In this document: one piece after another, positions 17,551-26,989 of the stretch
Position numbering within the stretch: the stretch's first letter is position 1
How the letters are laid out: each line of letters opens with the position of its first letter
Source of the DNA: Clostridium intestinale DSM 6191
GTDB taxonomy: Bacteria; Bacillota; Clostridia; Clostridiales; Clostridiaceae
Length of the DNA stretch: 64,000 bases
Direction of reading: 5' to 3'
Assembly: GCF_900130055.1 (NCBI RefSeq)
Contig: NZ_FQXU01000009.1
Coordinates: forward strand, 36,500 to 100,499
The notes under the pieces: generated by a model
The model's database searches: none
Told to the model about the DNA's origin: nothing
Seen by the model: the letters and a program-made list of their open reading frames with translations, nothing else
Position numbers and translations under genes: made by a program

Positions 17551-17706
17551 TCAATAGTTCTTTCTTCTTCCAACAAGAGCATCTATTATAAAGACTATAG
17601 CAGCAATAACTAGTAAAACATTTATTGCATAGCCACCTACTTTAAATAGAAGACCTAATAGCCAAAAGAAAACAACTATACCTCCAAGCCATTTTAAGAA
17701 TCCCAT
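17551..17706 (-). CDS. Small membrane protein, lmo0937 family
   Basis: A 51-aa two-helix membrane protein: a WLGGIVVFFWLLGLLFKVGG stretch, then a second helix VLLVIAAIVFIIDALV, ending in basic GRRKNY. This pattern matches the small lmo0937/DUF5670-type proteins of Firmicutes, whose function is not established. The start ATG at 17706 has GGAGGTGA about 6 nt upstream. A longer in-frame reading to 17778 lacks a binding site. It lies between trpS and gerKB on the same strand. Confidence 0.75.
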   Translation of the reverse strand: MGFLKWLGGIVVFFWLLGLLFKVGGYAINVLLVIAAIVFIIDALVGRRKNY

Positions 17707-17774
17707 TATATCACCTCCATTTAAATAGGATATATTAATAGTATGTCTAATTGGGCCTAAATTAATGTACAGGA

Positions 17775-18845
17775 TCATTTAAGTTTTTTTCTAATACTAT
17801 ACAAAAATGAAGCTATAACTGGAATTATTAACATAAATAAAATATTTATTAATGTATAAAACTCTAAGAATAAACTTAGCGTAAAGATATTTTTACATAG
17901 GTAATAACTAATAATATAGTTAACTATAGATATTGTTATAAAAAATTTATTAGAATTTTTGATTTTGTCTTTATAGATAATGTAAATAGCAAATATACTA
18001 AGTAAATACTTTATTATAAAGCCTAATACATTTTGTAAAAGAACAAAAAATTCACCACTCTCAAAGAATTTTCCATACTCGACTCTTTGAGCTTGAGTAA
18101 ACTCAGGAAAAAATATATTAGCCCCTCTAAAATGATTAAAAAAGCCTAAAATACTAAGAACTGAATAAGTTGAAATAACTGATACTATAATCATAGTAGG
18201 AATATAGTACTTTTTTAATTCATCTTTTTCTTCAATTTTTTTTATGTAAGGCAAGGTTATTCCAAAAGAAGAGAAATAGCCTAATATGTATATTACTGAA
18301 AGTAATGAATTGAAATTCAATGGATTACCAAATACAGGGGTAACATAGTTAATTTTAATATAGGGTATAAATAAAAATGCTAATATTAACATGCACAAAA
18401 ACATAGTAGCAATAGATATTAAAGAAAGCCTAAGTATGGATGAAAATTCCATACAAAGCATATAAGCAGACGCTGAAATAAAAAATAATAAAGCAAACCA
18501 AGCAGGCGTTTCAATGAATACAGTGTTGTGTATTGAAGTTGATAATATAGAGACACTTTCAATAGCATTAAACATTAATAAAACCGAAAAGCAAAACAAA
18601 AATATTTTTCCTAAATATTTTCCGTAGGAAGATTCAAAGAAATCATTCATACTTGAAATATTGAATTTTATAAATACATTAATTATATAGTAACCTAAAA
18701 CACCAATAATTATAGACGAAAAAAGAACTAATAACCAACTATCTCTTCCCCCTAATGATAGAAATAGTATTGGGTATGTTTTTATAGATATTAATGTAAC
18801 GCACAAGATTAAAAATATATGGTGCTTACTTGTGTATTTTTTCAA
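17775..18845 (-). CDS. gerKB: Spore germination receptor B subunit (GerAB/GerKB-type permease)
   Basis: A 356-aa APC-superfamily, multi-helix inner spore membrane protein, thought to bind the germinant. Segments such as LGGRDSWLLVLFSSIIIGV, RGANIFFPEFTQAQRVEYG and the C-terminal helices match endospore germination permeases. I place the start at TTG 18845, because GAGGTG lies 6 nt upstream. The in-frame GTG at 18854 is itself part of that ribosome binding site. It is divergent from gerKA-gerKC, the arrangement known for C. perfringens gerK. The symbol is by family and layout, not proven orthology. Confidence 0.85.
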   Translation of the reverse strand: MKKYTSKHHIFLILCVTLISIKTYPILFLSLGGRDSWLLVLFSSIIIGVLGYYIINVFIKFNISSMNDFFESSYGKYLGKIFLFCFSVLLMFNAIESVSILSTSIHNTVFIETPAWFALLFFISASAYMLCMEFSSILRLSLISIATMFLCMLILAFLFIPYIKINYVTPVFGNPLNFNSLLSVIYILGYFSSFGITLPYIKKIEEKDELKKYYIPTMIIVSVISTYSVLSILGFFNHFRGANIFFPEFTQAQRVEYGKFFESGEFFVLLQNVLGFIIKYLLSIFAIYIIYKDKIKNSNKFFITISIVNYIISYYLCKNIFTLSLFLEFYTLINILFMLIIPVIASFLYSIRKKLK

Positions 18846-18942
18846 AATATTCACCTCTTAATTAGTAACTTTTAAAAATAGTATTTGCAAATTTGGGAAT
18901 ATTAAACCTAGAAAGGAAAAATAATAAGGAATGGTGATGTTT

Positions 18943-20340
18943 ATGAATAATTACTTAGAAGAACTGAAAAAAACATATGAAAATGCCTTTGACGTAAAAT
19001 ATAGGGATATAGAGACCCCACTTGGAAAAGCAACATTGATATTTATTGATGTATTATGTTCTAGTGCATTTATAAGTGAATATATAGTCGCTCCATTAAC
19101 TTCTAAAAACTATTCTATTAAAAATGTTGATGATATATTAACTAAAGTAATAACAATGAATTTAGCAGGAAATGTTAAAGATATGAAAGATGCTAATGAA
19201 CATATCTTAATGGGTGATGTTGTTATTGTTTTTGAGAAAAGTGATACTATGATTTATTGTGAGACTAAGAGTTTTGTTAGAAGAGGAGTAGGGATTCCTT
19301 TAACGGAGTCAGTAGTTAAAGGGCCAAGAGAAGGATTTGCTGAAGCTTTTGTTGATAATGTTGCATTAATAAGGAGAAGAGTAAGAAATGTAAACTTAAA
19401 GCTTGAACCTCTTATATTAGGAAAAGAATCGAATACATCAGTGTGTATAGCGTATTTAAAGGGGATTGCTCCAGATAATTTGGTACAGCAGGTTAAAGAT
19501 AAAATACAACAATCTAATTATAACTTCTTACTAGATACAAATTATATAGAAAGCACATTAACTGAAAAAAGAAGTCTGTTTGATACCATAGGATACTCAG
19601 AAAAGCCAGATGAGATTTCTGCAAAGATAATGGAAGGTAGAGTAGCAATAATAGTAGATGGTACTCCTTTTGTAGTAACTGTACCATATTTTTTCGTGGA
19701 AAACTTTCAAACTCCAGATGATTATTATTTAAATAAATACTTTGCTAATTTTACACGAATATTAAGATGGTCAGCATTTTTTATAGCTATGTTTTTACCT
19801 GCTTTATATGTAGCGTTTATAACTTATCATTTTGGAATGATACCTACTATGTTTATATTTAGAATGGCTGTTGCAAGAGCTGGAGTTCCATTTCCAACTT
19901 TCGTTGAAATTATCCTAATGATGTTATTCTTTCAACTTATAAAGGAGGCAGGACTTAGATTGCCTCAACCCATAGGAAGTTCTATGAGTATTGTATCGGC
20001 TTTAATATTAGGAGAAGCTGCTGTAGGAGCTGGGCTAGCTTCTAGAGTAACGATTTTGATTGTTGCAATAAGTACCTTGTCATATTTCTTAATACCAAAG
20101 ACCTATGGAGCAATATCTTTATGGTCAATTATATTAGTAATAGTAGCGTCTTTATTTGGGATACCTGGATTTATTATAGGATCTATGATATTGATTAGTC
20201 ACTTGGGTTCATTACAGAGCTGTGGATATTCATTCTTGTTCCCATTAGGAAGTATAAAAAGATACGGATTTAGGGATGTTATACTAAGAGGTAACTTAGA
20301 GGATATATCTAAAAATGTAATAAAGGATGAGGAGGAGTAG
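18943..20340 (+). CDS. gerKA: Spore germination receptor A subunit (GerAA/GerKA type)
   Basis: A 465-aa GerA-family protein. A large N-terminal cytoplasmic domain (about 1-240) with GDVVIVFEKSDTMIYCETK and TESVVKGPREGFAE is followed by four to six helices with GMIPTMFIFRMAVARAGVPFP and ILGEAAVGAGLAS. It forms the receptor core with GerKB and GerKC in the inner spore membrane. Three in-frame ATGs occur at 18931, 18937 and 18943. GGTGAT suits the last. Followed by gerKC after 2 bp. Forespore (SigG) transcription is expected from the family. I could not assign the promoter in the 97-bp divergent gap. Confidence 0.93.
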   Translation: MNNYLEELKKTYENAFDVKYRDIETPLGKATLIFIDVLCSSAFISEYIVAPLTSKNYSIKNVDDILTKVITMNLAGNVKDMKDANEHILMGDVVIVFEKSDTMIYCETKSFVRRGVGIPLTESVVKGPREGFAEAFVDNVALIRRRVRNVNLKLEPLILGKESNTSVCIAYLKGIAPDNLVQQVKDKIQQSNYNFLLDTNYIESTLTEKRSLFDTIGYSEKPDEISAKIMEGRVAIIVDGTPFVVTVPYFFVENFQTPDDYYLNKYFANFTRILRWSAFFIAMFLPALYVAFITYHFGMIPTMFIFRMAVARAGVPFPTFVEIILMMLFFQLIKEAGLRLPQPIGSSMSIVSALILGEAAVGAGLASRVTILIVAISTLSYFLIPKTYGAISLWSIILVIVASLFGIPGFIIGSMILISHLGSLQSCGYSFLFPLGSIKRYGFRDVILRGNLEDISKNVIKDEEE

Positions 20341-20342
20341 GT

Positions 20343-21464
20343 ATGAAACTAAGAAAATATGTGGCTTTACTAATAATTATTATTACGACAACCTTCTCAT
20401 TTACAAGCTGCTATAATTATCAAGATATTAATAAAGTTACATTTGTTACTGCTTCAATAATGGATATAGATGAAGATGATAATGTTTTAATATACTTGGA
20501 ATGTATAAATCCATATAGAAGTACTAATGAGAGTTCAGATAAAGGGCAAAAGATGATATATGTAGGAAGAGGTAAGACTTATCTTGAGGCAATTAGGGAT
20601 GTTAACAGAACCTCAGCCTATAAGATAAATTTTTCTCAAAATAGAGCACTTATATTTACAGAAAATGCGGTCACAAAAGGGATAAAAAAACATATAGACT
20701 TAATTAATAGAGACCAAGAGTTTTTAGTAAAACCTTATATGTTTATATATTACGGAACAGTGGATTCATTATTGAGTTATGGGCAAAATAAGGACGAATA
20801 TTTAGGCCTATTTTTAGATGAGTTAACTTTAAAAACCAAAGCTACGCCTAGAGTTATAGCTGAAAATACAAATGATTATCTAACTGAAAGATTAGCTGGT
20901 AATGGAATAGCGCTTATGGGAGGGTTAAAGTTTAAAGAAGAGTTAGGAAAAAGTAATCTAGAGTTATTTGGTGGGGGAATATTAAAAAATGATACTTTAG
21001 TTAAAAATTTAGATGTTGAAGATACTTTAAGTTATAATTTTCTAAACGATAAGGTGAGAACAGGAACCTTAGAAATAAAAAATCCTCAAGCACCTAATGA
21101 GTTTATAACTTTAGAAATCCTTAAAAGCAAAACCAAAACAGATTTAGAATATGATGGGGAAAGGATTAATTTATACAAAACTGTCTATTTAACAGTTACT
21201 ATTGCAGAATCTCAGCATAGATTAGTTATAGATGATACTGTAATAGAGATTTTGAAAAGAAACGAGATTAATAATATGAAACAATTTCTTAATGACGTAT
21301 TTAATAAATACAAGAATGAAAGTGTAGATATATTTGAAATAGATAGATTGTTAGAGCGAAAATATCCTAATTTGGTTTTGGAAGATACTATAGGAATAAC
21401 AGATTTAATATTAAACATAAAAGTTGATATTGAAGGAGCTACTAAAATAAAAAATACATATTGA
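20343..21464 (+). CDS. gerKC: Spore germination receptor C lipoprotein (GerAC/GerKC type)
   Basis: A 373-aa Ger(x)C-family lipoprotein. The signal peptide has a hydrophobic core VALLIIIITTTFSF and a lipobox ending at Cys23. The mature start YNYQDINKV resembles the usual CWDxxEI-type beginning. GIKKHIDLINRD and FGGGILKNDTLV are typical of the family's domains. Third subunit of the germinant receptor, 2 bp after gerKA and closed by a strong terminator. Confidence 0.92.
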   Translation: MKLRKYVALLIIIITTTFSFTSCYNYQDINKVTFVTASIMDIDEDDNVLIYLECINPYRSTNESSDKGQKMIYVGRGKTYLEAIRDVNRTSAYKINFSQNRALIFTENAVTKGIKKHIDLINRDQEFLVKPYMFIYYGTVDSLLSYGQNKDEYLGLFLDELTLKTKATPRVIAENTNDYLTERLAGNGIALMGGLKFKEELGKSNLELFGGGILKNDTLVKNLDVEDTLSYNFLNDKVRTGTLEIKNPQAPNEFITLEILKSKTKTDLEYDGERINLYKTVYLTVTIAESQHRLVIDDTVIEILKRNEINNMKQFLNDVFNKYKNESVDIFEIDRLLERKYPNLVLEDTIGITDLILNIKVDIEGATKIKNTY

Positions 21465-21476
21465 AGATAGATATAG

Positions 21477-21527
21477 GTCATTTCTAAAATATAACTAATT
21501 TATATTTTAGAAATGACTATATTTTTT
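21477..21527 (+). terminator. Terminator of gerKA-gerKC
   Basis: A 17-bp perfect stem (21477-21493 with 21501-21517; outer arms GTCATTTC/GAAATGAC), a 7-nt loop and ATATTTTTT downstream. Confidence 0.92.
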
Positions 21528-21586
21528 ATACTTATTTGGTTATTATATAATATAATGTATATAAGGAACTAGTAAGGGGCATAGTT

Positions 21587-22729
21587 ATGGATAGAAAGAA
21601 ACTACTTTCTTTAATAAAAAGAGATGAAGGAATAAAATTAGATTATAAACAGAAAATAGATATAAATTCTGAGTATGGTAAGAAAGAACTAGCAAAGGAT
21701 ATATGTGCTATTGCTAATTCAAGAGGGGGAAGAGGTTATCTTATAGTTGGTATTGAAGATAAAAGTAAAGAGATAACAGGATATGAAAAGCAATACTCTT
21801 TTACTGAAGAGCAAATACAACAAATCATATCAACAAGATGTGAACCACCTATACCAATTAAAGTTGATGATATTTATATAGATGGAAAAGAAGTATCTGT
21901 AATAACTATATATGATGGACAGCAGAAGCCTTATCAAATAAGAGAAAATGGTGCGTTTTATATAAGAAGAGGCTCAACGACTGATGTAATGAGAAAACAA
22001 GAGCTACTTTCAGCATTTCAAGAAAATTTGAATCTTATTTTAGAATCTTATCCAGTTATAAGAAGTAGTCAGGAAATTTTAGATAATGATACTATAGAAA
22101 AGTACTTTAAAAACAAGGGCATAATTTTAAATAGTGATAACAGAGAATTTTTATTGGAAAGTTCATCTATAATATATAAAGATAGAGATTCAGGAAAATA
22201 TTGCTGTACTTTTGGCGGATTATTGGTATTTTCTAATTTTAATAACTTGTATATTCCCCATAATATGGTTAGAATAAAATTAAACAATAAAAACAATATA
22301 GCAATAGTTCAGGGTAAATTATTAGATATAATAGACAAATGCGAAAAAGTATTATCTGAAGAGTTACCAAATAATTATCCTAAAGAAGCTGTAATTGAAG
22401 CATTGAAAAATGCGGTATTGTATAGAGATTATACGCATACAAATAGAGATATAGAGATAATTATTAGCAGAAAGTCAATAAGTGTAATTAGTCCAGGAAA
22501 TTTGATCTATTCTAAAGAATCTAGTCAAATACCAAATGATTTAAGTAGAAATTCATGGCTTTATGAGAAATTAATTACTTTAGATGATAAAAAGAGATTT
22601 TTGCAGACCAGAAGGGGCTTTTATTTAATGAGAAATTCTTTTATTGGAAAAGGGAAAGTAAAAATTATTAATTCAAAGGCTGAAGGAACCTTTAAGGTCA
22701 TTTTTCCAGGAACATCTGTGTTTGAATAA
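21587..22729 (+). CDS. AlbA_2 (Schlafen-type) domain protein with ATPase-like C-terminus
   Basis: A 380-aa protein. The N-terminal AlbA_2 domain (about 10-130) is seen in KKELAKDICAIANSRGGRGY, LIVGIED and FYIRRGSTTDVM. The C-terminal part has YPKEAVIEALKNAVLYRDY, a degenerate HATPase_c_4-like motif. Such proteins are often called putative transcriptional regulators or helicase-related, with little direct evidence. It stands alone between two terminators. Function unknown. Confidence 0.8.
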   Translation: MDRKKLLSLIKRDEGIKLDYKQKIDINSEYGKKELAKDICAIANSRGGRGYLIVGIEDKSKEITGYEKQYSFTEEQIQQIISTRCEPPIPIKVDDIYIDGKEVSVITIYDGQQKPYQIRENGAFYIRRGSTTDVMRKQELLSAFQENLNLILESYPVIRSSQEILDNDTIEKYFKNKGIILNSDNREFLLESSSIIYKDRDSGKYCCTFGGLLVFSNFNNLYIPHNMVRIKLNNKNNIAIVQGKLLDIIDKCEKVLSEELPNNYPKEAVIEALKNAVLYRDYTHTNRDIEIIISRKSISVISPGNLIYSKESSQIPNDLSRNSWLYEKLITLDDKKRFLQTRRGFYLMRNSFIGKGKVKIINSKAEGTFKVIFPGTSVFE

Positions 22730-22731
22730 TA

Positions 22732-22757
22732 AAAAAATAGAAATTTCTATTTTTTAT
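22732..22757 (+). terminator. Terminator after the AlbA-domain gene
   Basis: A perfect A/T-rich hairpin: AAAAAATAGAAA (22732-22743) pairs with TTTCTATTTTTT (22744-22755), leaving a T-run. No GC core beyond one pair, so strength is uncertain. Confidence 0.6.
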
Positions 22758-22780
22758 TAAATATATAAGGGGTGGTACCA

Positions 22781-23203
22781 ATGATTCATGTATTTTGTGG
22801 ACAACGAGGATCAGGAAAAACCAAAAAGCTTATAGATTTGGCTAACGACAATGTTCAATTTGCAAGAGGAGAATCAGTTTATATCGATGATGACAATAGA
22901 GCTATGCTAGTTTTAAATCGAAATATACGATTTATTTCAACAGATGATTTTAAGTTAAAAGATTATGAAAGTTTTTATGGCTTCTTATGTGGGCTTATAT
23001 CTGAAAATTATGATATAGAATATATCTATATTGATGAGTTATCTAATATTGTAAGAGGAAAGGACCTATGTAGCGCTAATTCTTTATTTGAGAAAATTAA
23101 TGAATTAAGTAGGAGGTATGAAGTTAAGTTTTTTATAAATCTTAATCATGATTGCGAAGATTTACCTGAGTTTATAAAACAGTATAACTATAATTACAAC
23201 TAA
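22781..23203 (+). CDS. P-loop NTPase of unknown function
   Basis: A 140-aa cytoplasmic protein with Walker A GQRGSGKTKK at residues 6-15 and a Walker B-like segment IEYIYIDELSN near 88-98. It has no further recognisable domain. The size and motifs resemble small ATP-binding proteins sometimes annotated as PilT-like in clostridia, which I would not take as function. The ATG at 22781 has AAGGGGTGG about 6 nt upstream. It has its own terminator downstream. Confidence 0.7.
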   Translation: MIHVFCGQRGSGKTKKLIDLANDNVQFARGESVYIDDDNRAMLVLNRNIRFISTDDFKLKDYESFYGFLCGLISENYDIEYIYIDELSNIVRGKDLCSANSLFEKINELSRRYEVKFFINLNHDCEDLPEFIKQYNYNYN

Positions 23204-23229
23204 AATTGAAAACAATTACCTTGATATAT

Positions 23230-23256
23230 AAAGCCCCAATGGGGCTTTTAATTTTA
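23230..23256 (+). terminator. Terminator upstream of tyrS
   Basis: Stem AAAGCCCC (23230-23237), 3-nt loop AAT, GGGGCTTT (23241-23248), then TAATTTT. Short but G+C-rich. It ends the P-loop gene. Confidence 0.8.
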
Positions 23257-23328
23257 AGTATATGTTGATTAATAAATGAATTATTTATATACTAATATTA
23301 TCTTTGTATGAGTTCTAGGAGGAATAGT

Positions 23329-24549
23329 ATGGAAACAGTTTTGGATGAATTAATGGAACGTGGGTATATAAAACAATTTACTCATGAAGCTGAAACAAGA
23401 GAATTATTAGAAAAAGAAAAGATTACATTTTACATAGGATTTGATCCAACAGCAGATTCACTACATGTAGGGCACTTTATCGCAATGATGTTTATGGCAC
23501 ATATGCAAAAAGCAGGACATAGACCTATAGCTCTTCTAGGAGGAGGAACTGCAATGGTTGGAGATCCTAGTGGAAAAACAGATATGAGACAAATGCTTAC
23601 AAAAGAACAAATAGAGTCTAATGTTTCATCAATAAAGAAGCAAATGGAAAAGTTCATTGATTTTGAAGATGGCAAGGCTCTAATTGTAAATAATGCAGAT
23701 TGGTTATTAAATTTAAACTATGTAGATTTTTTAAGAGAAGTAGGAATGCATTTTTCTGTTAATAGAATGCTTACAGCAGAATGCTTTAAACAAAGACTTG
23801 AAAAAGGATTATCCTTTTTAGAATTTAACTATATGTTAATGCAAGGATATGATTTTTATGTATTAAATAAAGAATATGGATGTAAAATGCAGCTTGGTGG
23901 AGATGACCAATGGTCTAACATGATAGCTGGTGTTGAATTGATAAGAAGAAAAGCAAGTAAAGATTCTTTTGCAATGACTTGCACATTACTTACTAATAGT
24001 GAAGGTCAAAAAATGGGTAAAACAGTAAATGGAGCATTGTGGTTAGATCCAGAAAAAACTTCTCCTTATGAGTTTTATCAATATTGGAGAAACGTTGGAG
24101 ACTCAGATGTTCAGAAATGTTTATCCTTATTGACATTTGTGCCTATGGATGAAGTAAGAAGGTTAAGTAGCTTAGAGGGTGCAGAAATTAATGAAGCTAA
24201 AAAAGTTTTAGCTTTTGAGATTACTAAATTAGTTCATGGGGAAGAAGAAGCTAATAAAGCTAAAGAAGCATCAGAAGCCTTATTTGGTTCAGGCGTTAAT
24301 ATGGATAATGTACCTACAACTACTATTTCAGAAGATAGTGTAGGGAAAAGCATATTGGATGTATTAGCAGAATCTAAAATTGTTCCATCAAAGGCAGAAG
24401 CTAGAAGGTTAATACAGCAAGGTGGACTTTCAGTTAATGGAGAGAAAGTAGTTGATATAAAGAGAGAGCTTACTATTAACGATTTTCAAGATGGTTCAGC
24501 ACTTATTAAAAGAGGAAAGAAAAACTATAATAGAATAGTTGTAGAATAA
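23329..24549 (+). CDS. tyrS: Tyrosyl-tRNA synthetase
   Basis: Class I synthetase charging tRNA-Tyr, 406 aa. The HIGH-region is [13 protein letters not shown], the KMSKS-equivalent is [20 protein letters not shown] is the substrate loop, and the C-terminus has an S4-like RNA-binding domain ([18 protein letters not shown]). The start ATG at 23329 has AGGAGG 6 nt upstream. An earlier in-frame start would read through that site. Unlike trpS and leuS here, no T-box motif lies in the 126 bp upstream. Confidence 0.95.
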   Translation: METVLDELMERGYIKQFTHEAETRELLEKEKITFYIGFDPTADSLHVGHFIAMMFMAHMQKAGHRPIALLGGGTAMVGDPSGKTDMRQMLTKEQIESNVSSIKKQMEKFIDFEDGKALIVNNADWLLNLNYVDFLREVGMHFSVNRMLTAECFKQRLEKGLSFLEFNYMLMQGYDFYVLNKEYGCKMQLGGDDQWSNMIAGVELIRRKASKDSFAMTCTLLTNSEGQKMGKTVNGALWLDPEKTSPYEFYQYWRNVGDSDVQKCLSLLTFVPMDEVRRLSSLEGAEINEAKKVLAFEITKLVHGEEEANKAKEASEALFGSGVNMDNVPTTTISEDSVGKSILDVLAESKIVPSKAEARRLIQQGGLSVNGEKVVDIKRELTINDFQDGSALIKRGKKNYNRIVVE

Positions 24550-24555
24550 AAATTG

Positions 24556-24594
24556 AAAGCAATAAGATTTTTTAACTTATTGCTTTTAGTTTTG
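24556..24594 (+). terminator. Terminator of tyrS
   Basis: AAAGCAATAAG (24556-24566) pairs with CTTATTGCTTT (24576-24586). TAGTTTT follows. Confidence 0.85.
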
Positions 24595-24647
24595 TATAAT
24601 AAGATACGATAATAATATATAGTATTTTGTATGGGAGTGGAGCTAAG

Positions 24648-26717
24648 ATGCCTGGTATTTGGAATATAAATTCAGTATATAATGTAGGTTCAAAAAAATT
24701 ATCATCTAAGTTAACATTTGAAGTAGGTGAAAAATTTGCAGGCAGAGTAATGCGGATTAGCCAAAATAAGGGGGAGTTTACAATAAAGCTTCTTGATGGC
24801 TGGCAATTCATAGCTCAACTCGATGAAAATTTAACACCAGAACAATTAGAAGGACTACTAAAGTTTCAGGTACTAGGATTTCAAGATGGGAAATTAAAAT
24901 TAAAATTAGTTAGGCAAGAAGATAAAGCAACTAGTGAGGAGAACAATCCACTCAATGCATTAATTAAATCTCAAGGTTTAGCGAAAGAAGAAATTGAAAC
25001 TTTAAAGCAGTTAGTAAAATTTAATATACCACTAACTAAGGAGAATATATCAAAGTATTCGTCTATATTTAATTTCAATGAAAAAATAAAAGTCGATGAA
25101 AAAGAAGTAGATAATTTTATAAATAATTATATTGCAAGTAAAAATATCCCTATTGACTCAGAGGAATCTAAAAATATTACGGAAAAACTACAAAGTTTTT
25201 TTAAAGAATTTAAAACTATGAAAGCAGAGGATATTTTAACTTTTATAGAAAATGATATAGATTTAACCGAATCAAATATAAAGGCGTTTAATAGGATATT
25301 TAAAGGTGAGGAGTCTATAGAAAAAATTATTTTGAAAGCTCCTGTAGAAGGAAGTAGTATAGAAAAAAATATTGATAGCGATGAGATTGTAAAATTAAAT
25401 GTAAATAATACGGAAGATTCTATTAATAAGGACTTAAAGAATATAGCACCTAAAGAAGCCTACGTAAATTCAAGTAAAGATAAAAAAATAAGTGTTTTAG
25501 ATATGTTAAGAAAATTATCAGGAGATTTTGAGGAAATTAATGATAATAAATCAGTTGACTTAAAAATAGATAATAAGGTTAGTGGAAATGATATAATAGT
25601 AAGCAAAGATACAGTTATAAGATATCTTAAAGATAATAATATAAACACAGAACTAATAACAGATAAGGATATAGAAGCATTTATAGAATTAATAAAAAAA
25701 CAAGATGATGCTTCACTAAAAGATAAAAATAGTGAAATAAGTACTACAACAGATTTAAAAAACAATGAATCAGCACAAGAAAAAGAATTAGGTAGTGATA
25801 TACAGAAGTTGAATCAACAGTTAATAAAAGAAGGTCTTACAAATAAAACTTTAAGAGACACAATTATAAATTATCTTAAGGAGAATAATGTAAGCAAAAA
25901 ACCTATAACGGATAAGGATATAGAAGCATTTGTAGAATTAATAAAAAATCAAACTCCAGAAGAGTTTAATAAACAAGATTTAAAATCAACGAACATTCCA
26001 TTTAATACAACAAAAGAGATAAAAGATTTTATAGATTTATTAAAAAAACAAGTACCTACTTCATCAAATGATAAGGGAAATGAGATAAGTAGTTCATCAA
26101 GTTTAAAAAATGAAGAACTGGTACAAGCAAAAGAGTTAGTTAGTAATGTAAATAAAGCTATTCCAGAGATGATAAAAGAAGGTATTAAAGAAAAAGCTTT
26201 AGACATTAAAGATATAATTAAAGAGGTTATACTATCTTCTAAATATGGAGATGATGAAGGTGAAGCCTTTAATAAGGTTATGGAGTTTATTAAAGGTAAT
26301 GCTGCAGAAGTAAAGGTGTTTAATTCGGTAAGCAATAATTATTATTACATGAATATACCTTTAAAAGTGAAGCAAGATGAATACGAATGTAAGCTTATAG
26401 TTAAAGATGAAAGAGGAAAAGGAAAAAAATTAGATTCTAGCAATATAAAAATGATTGTATCTGTAAAAACATTAAATTTAGGAAATGTGGATGCATATAT
26501 AAAGCTTCAAAACAAGAATTTAGATATTGATTTAAAATGTTCAAAGGAATATATTAAAATTCTTGATAAAGAAAAAAATAAACTTATAGAATCATTAAAT
26601 ACCATAGGATATAATAGTAAAGTAATAGTATCTAGAGCCATAGAAGAGGTTAATATAAGTACATCAAGGGAATTTTTTAATTCTACTAATCTAGTTATAT
26701 TAGATAGAAAGGTGTAA
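24648..26717 (+). CDS. FliK-like (YlqG-type) large hydrophilic protein
   Basis: A 689-aa lysine/asparagine-rich protein. The N-terminal ~85 residues look ordered (FEVGEKFAGRVMRIS, LLDGWQFIAQLDE). The middle is low complexity. The C-terminal ~120 residues (NYYYMNIPLKVKQDEYECKL, LNLGNVDAYIKLQNKNLDI) resemble the FliK C-terminal domain. The middle holds at least two near-identical repeats around TDKDIEAFIELIKK and TDKDIEAFVELIKN (about 25650-25710 and 25910-25950). The start ATG at 24648 has TGGAG 5 nt upstream. It is followed after 3 bp by an FlhB-tail homologue, matching the ylqG-ylqH pairing of bacilli. Function unknown. Confidence 0.65.
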   Translation: MPGIWNINSVYNVGSKKLSSKLTFEVGEKFAGRVMRISQNKGEFTIKLLDGWQFIAQLDENLTPEQLEGLLKFQVLGFQDGKLKLKLVRQEDKATSEENNPLNALIKSQGLAKEEIETLKQLVKFNIPLTKENISKYSSIFNFNEKIKVDEKEVDNFINNYIASKNIPIDSEESKNITEKLQSFFKEFKTMKAEDILTFIENDIDLTESNIKAFNRIFKGEESIEKIILKAPVEGSSIEKNIDSDEIVKLNVNNTEDSINKDLKNIAPKEAYVNSSKDKKISVLDMLRKLSGDFEEINDNKSVDLKIDNKVSGNDIIVSKDTVIRYLKDNNINTELITDKDIEAFIELIKKQDDASLKDKNSEISTTTDLKNNESAQEKELGSDIQKLNQQLIKEGLTNKTLRDTIINYLKENNVSKKPITDKDIEAFVELIKNQTPEEFNKQDLKSTNIPFNTTKEIKDFIDLLKKQVPTSSNDKGNEISSSSSLKNEELVQAKELVSNVNKAIPEMIKEGIKEKALDIKDIIKEVILSSKYGDDEGEAFNKVMEFIKGNAAEVKVFNSVSNNYYYMNIPLKVKQDEYECKLIVKDERGKGKKLDSSNIKMIVSVKTLNLGNVDAYIKLQNKNLDIDLKCSKEYIKILDKEKNKLIESLNTIGYNSKVIVSRAIEEVNISTSREFFNSTNLVILDRKV

Positions 26718-26720
26718 AAA

Positions 26721-26984
26721 ATGAAACAGAGAAAAAAAGCAGTTGCACTTAAGTATGAATTAAATAATGAAGCTCCTATAATAACAGCAGCTGGTATGGG
26801 ACCAATAGCTGATAAAATAATTGAAAAAGCTGAGGAAAGTGATGTGCCTGTAGTTTATAATAAGGAATTAACCGATTTATTATCAAATGTTGATATCGGA
26901 AAAGAAATTCCTGAAGATTTATATGAGGCTGTAGCATATATTATTGCGTTTGTAACAGATTTGGATAAAAAGAATGAAAGGTGA
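26721..26984 (+). CDS. FlhB C-terminal-domain homologue (YlqH/FhlB type)
   Basis: An 87-aa cytoplasmic protein matching only the C-terminal export-gate domain of FlhB/EscU: AVALKYELNNEAPIITAAG, ADKIIEKAEESDVPVVYNKE, LLSNVDIGKEIPEDLYEAVA. The autocleavage NPTH of full FlhB is replaced by sequence around LKYELNNEAP, so cleavage is not expected. It pairs with the FliK-like gene 3 bp upstream and overlaps nothing else flagellar here. It may modulate a distant flagellar export apparatus or be a relic. Confidence 0.85.
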   Translation: MKQRKKAVALKYELNNEAPIITAAGMGPIADKIIEKAEESDVPVVYNKELTDLLSNVDIGKEIPEDLYEAVAYIIAFVTDLDKKNER

Positions 26985-26989
26985 GTATT

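Noticed and set aside
23203-23329. Search for a Tyr T-box before tyrS
   Set aside because: No AGGGTGGNACCGCG-like motif or stem I is present in the gap.
25949-26335. 128-codon open frame antisense to the FliK-like gene
   Set aside because: It is Ser/Leu/Phe-rich, as expected from the complement of Lys/Asn/Glu codons, and has no ribosome binding site.
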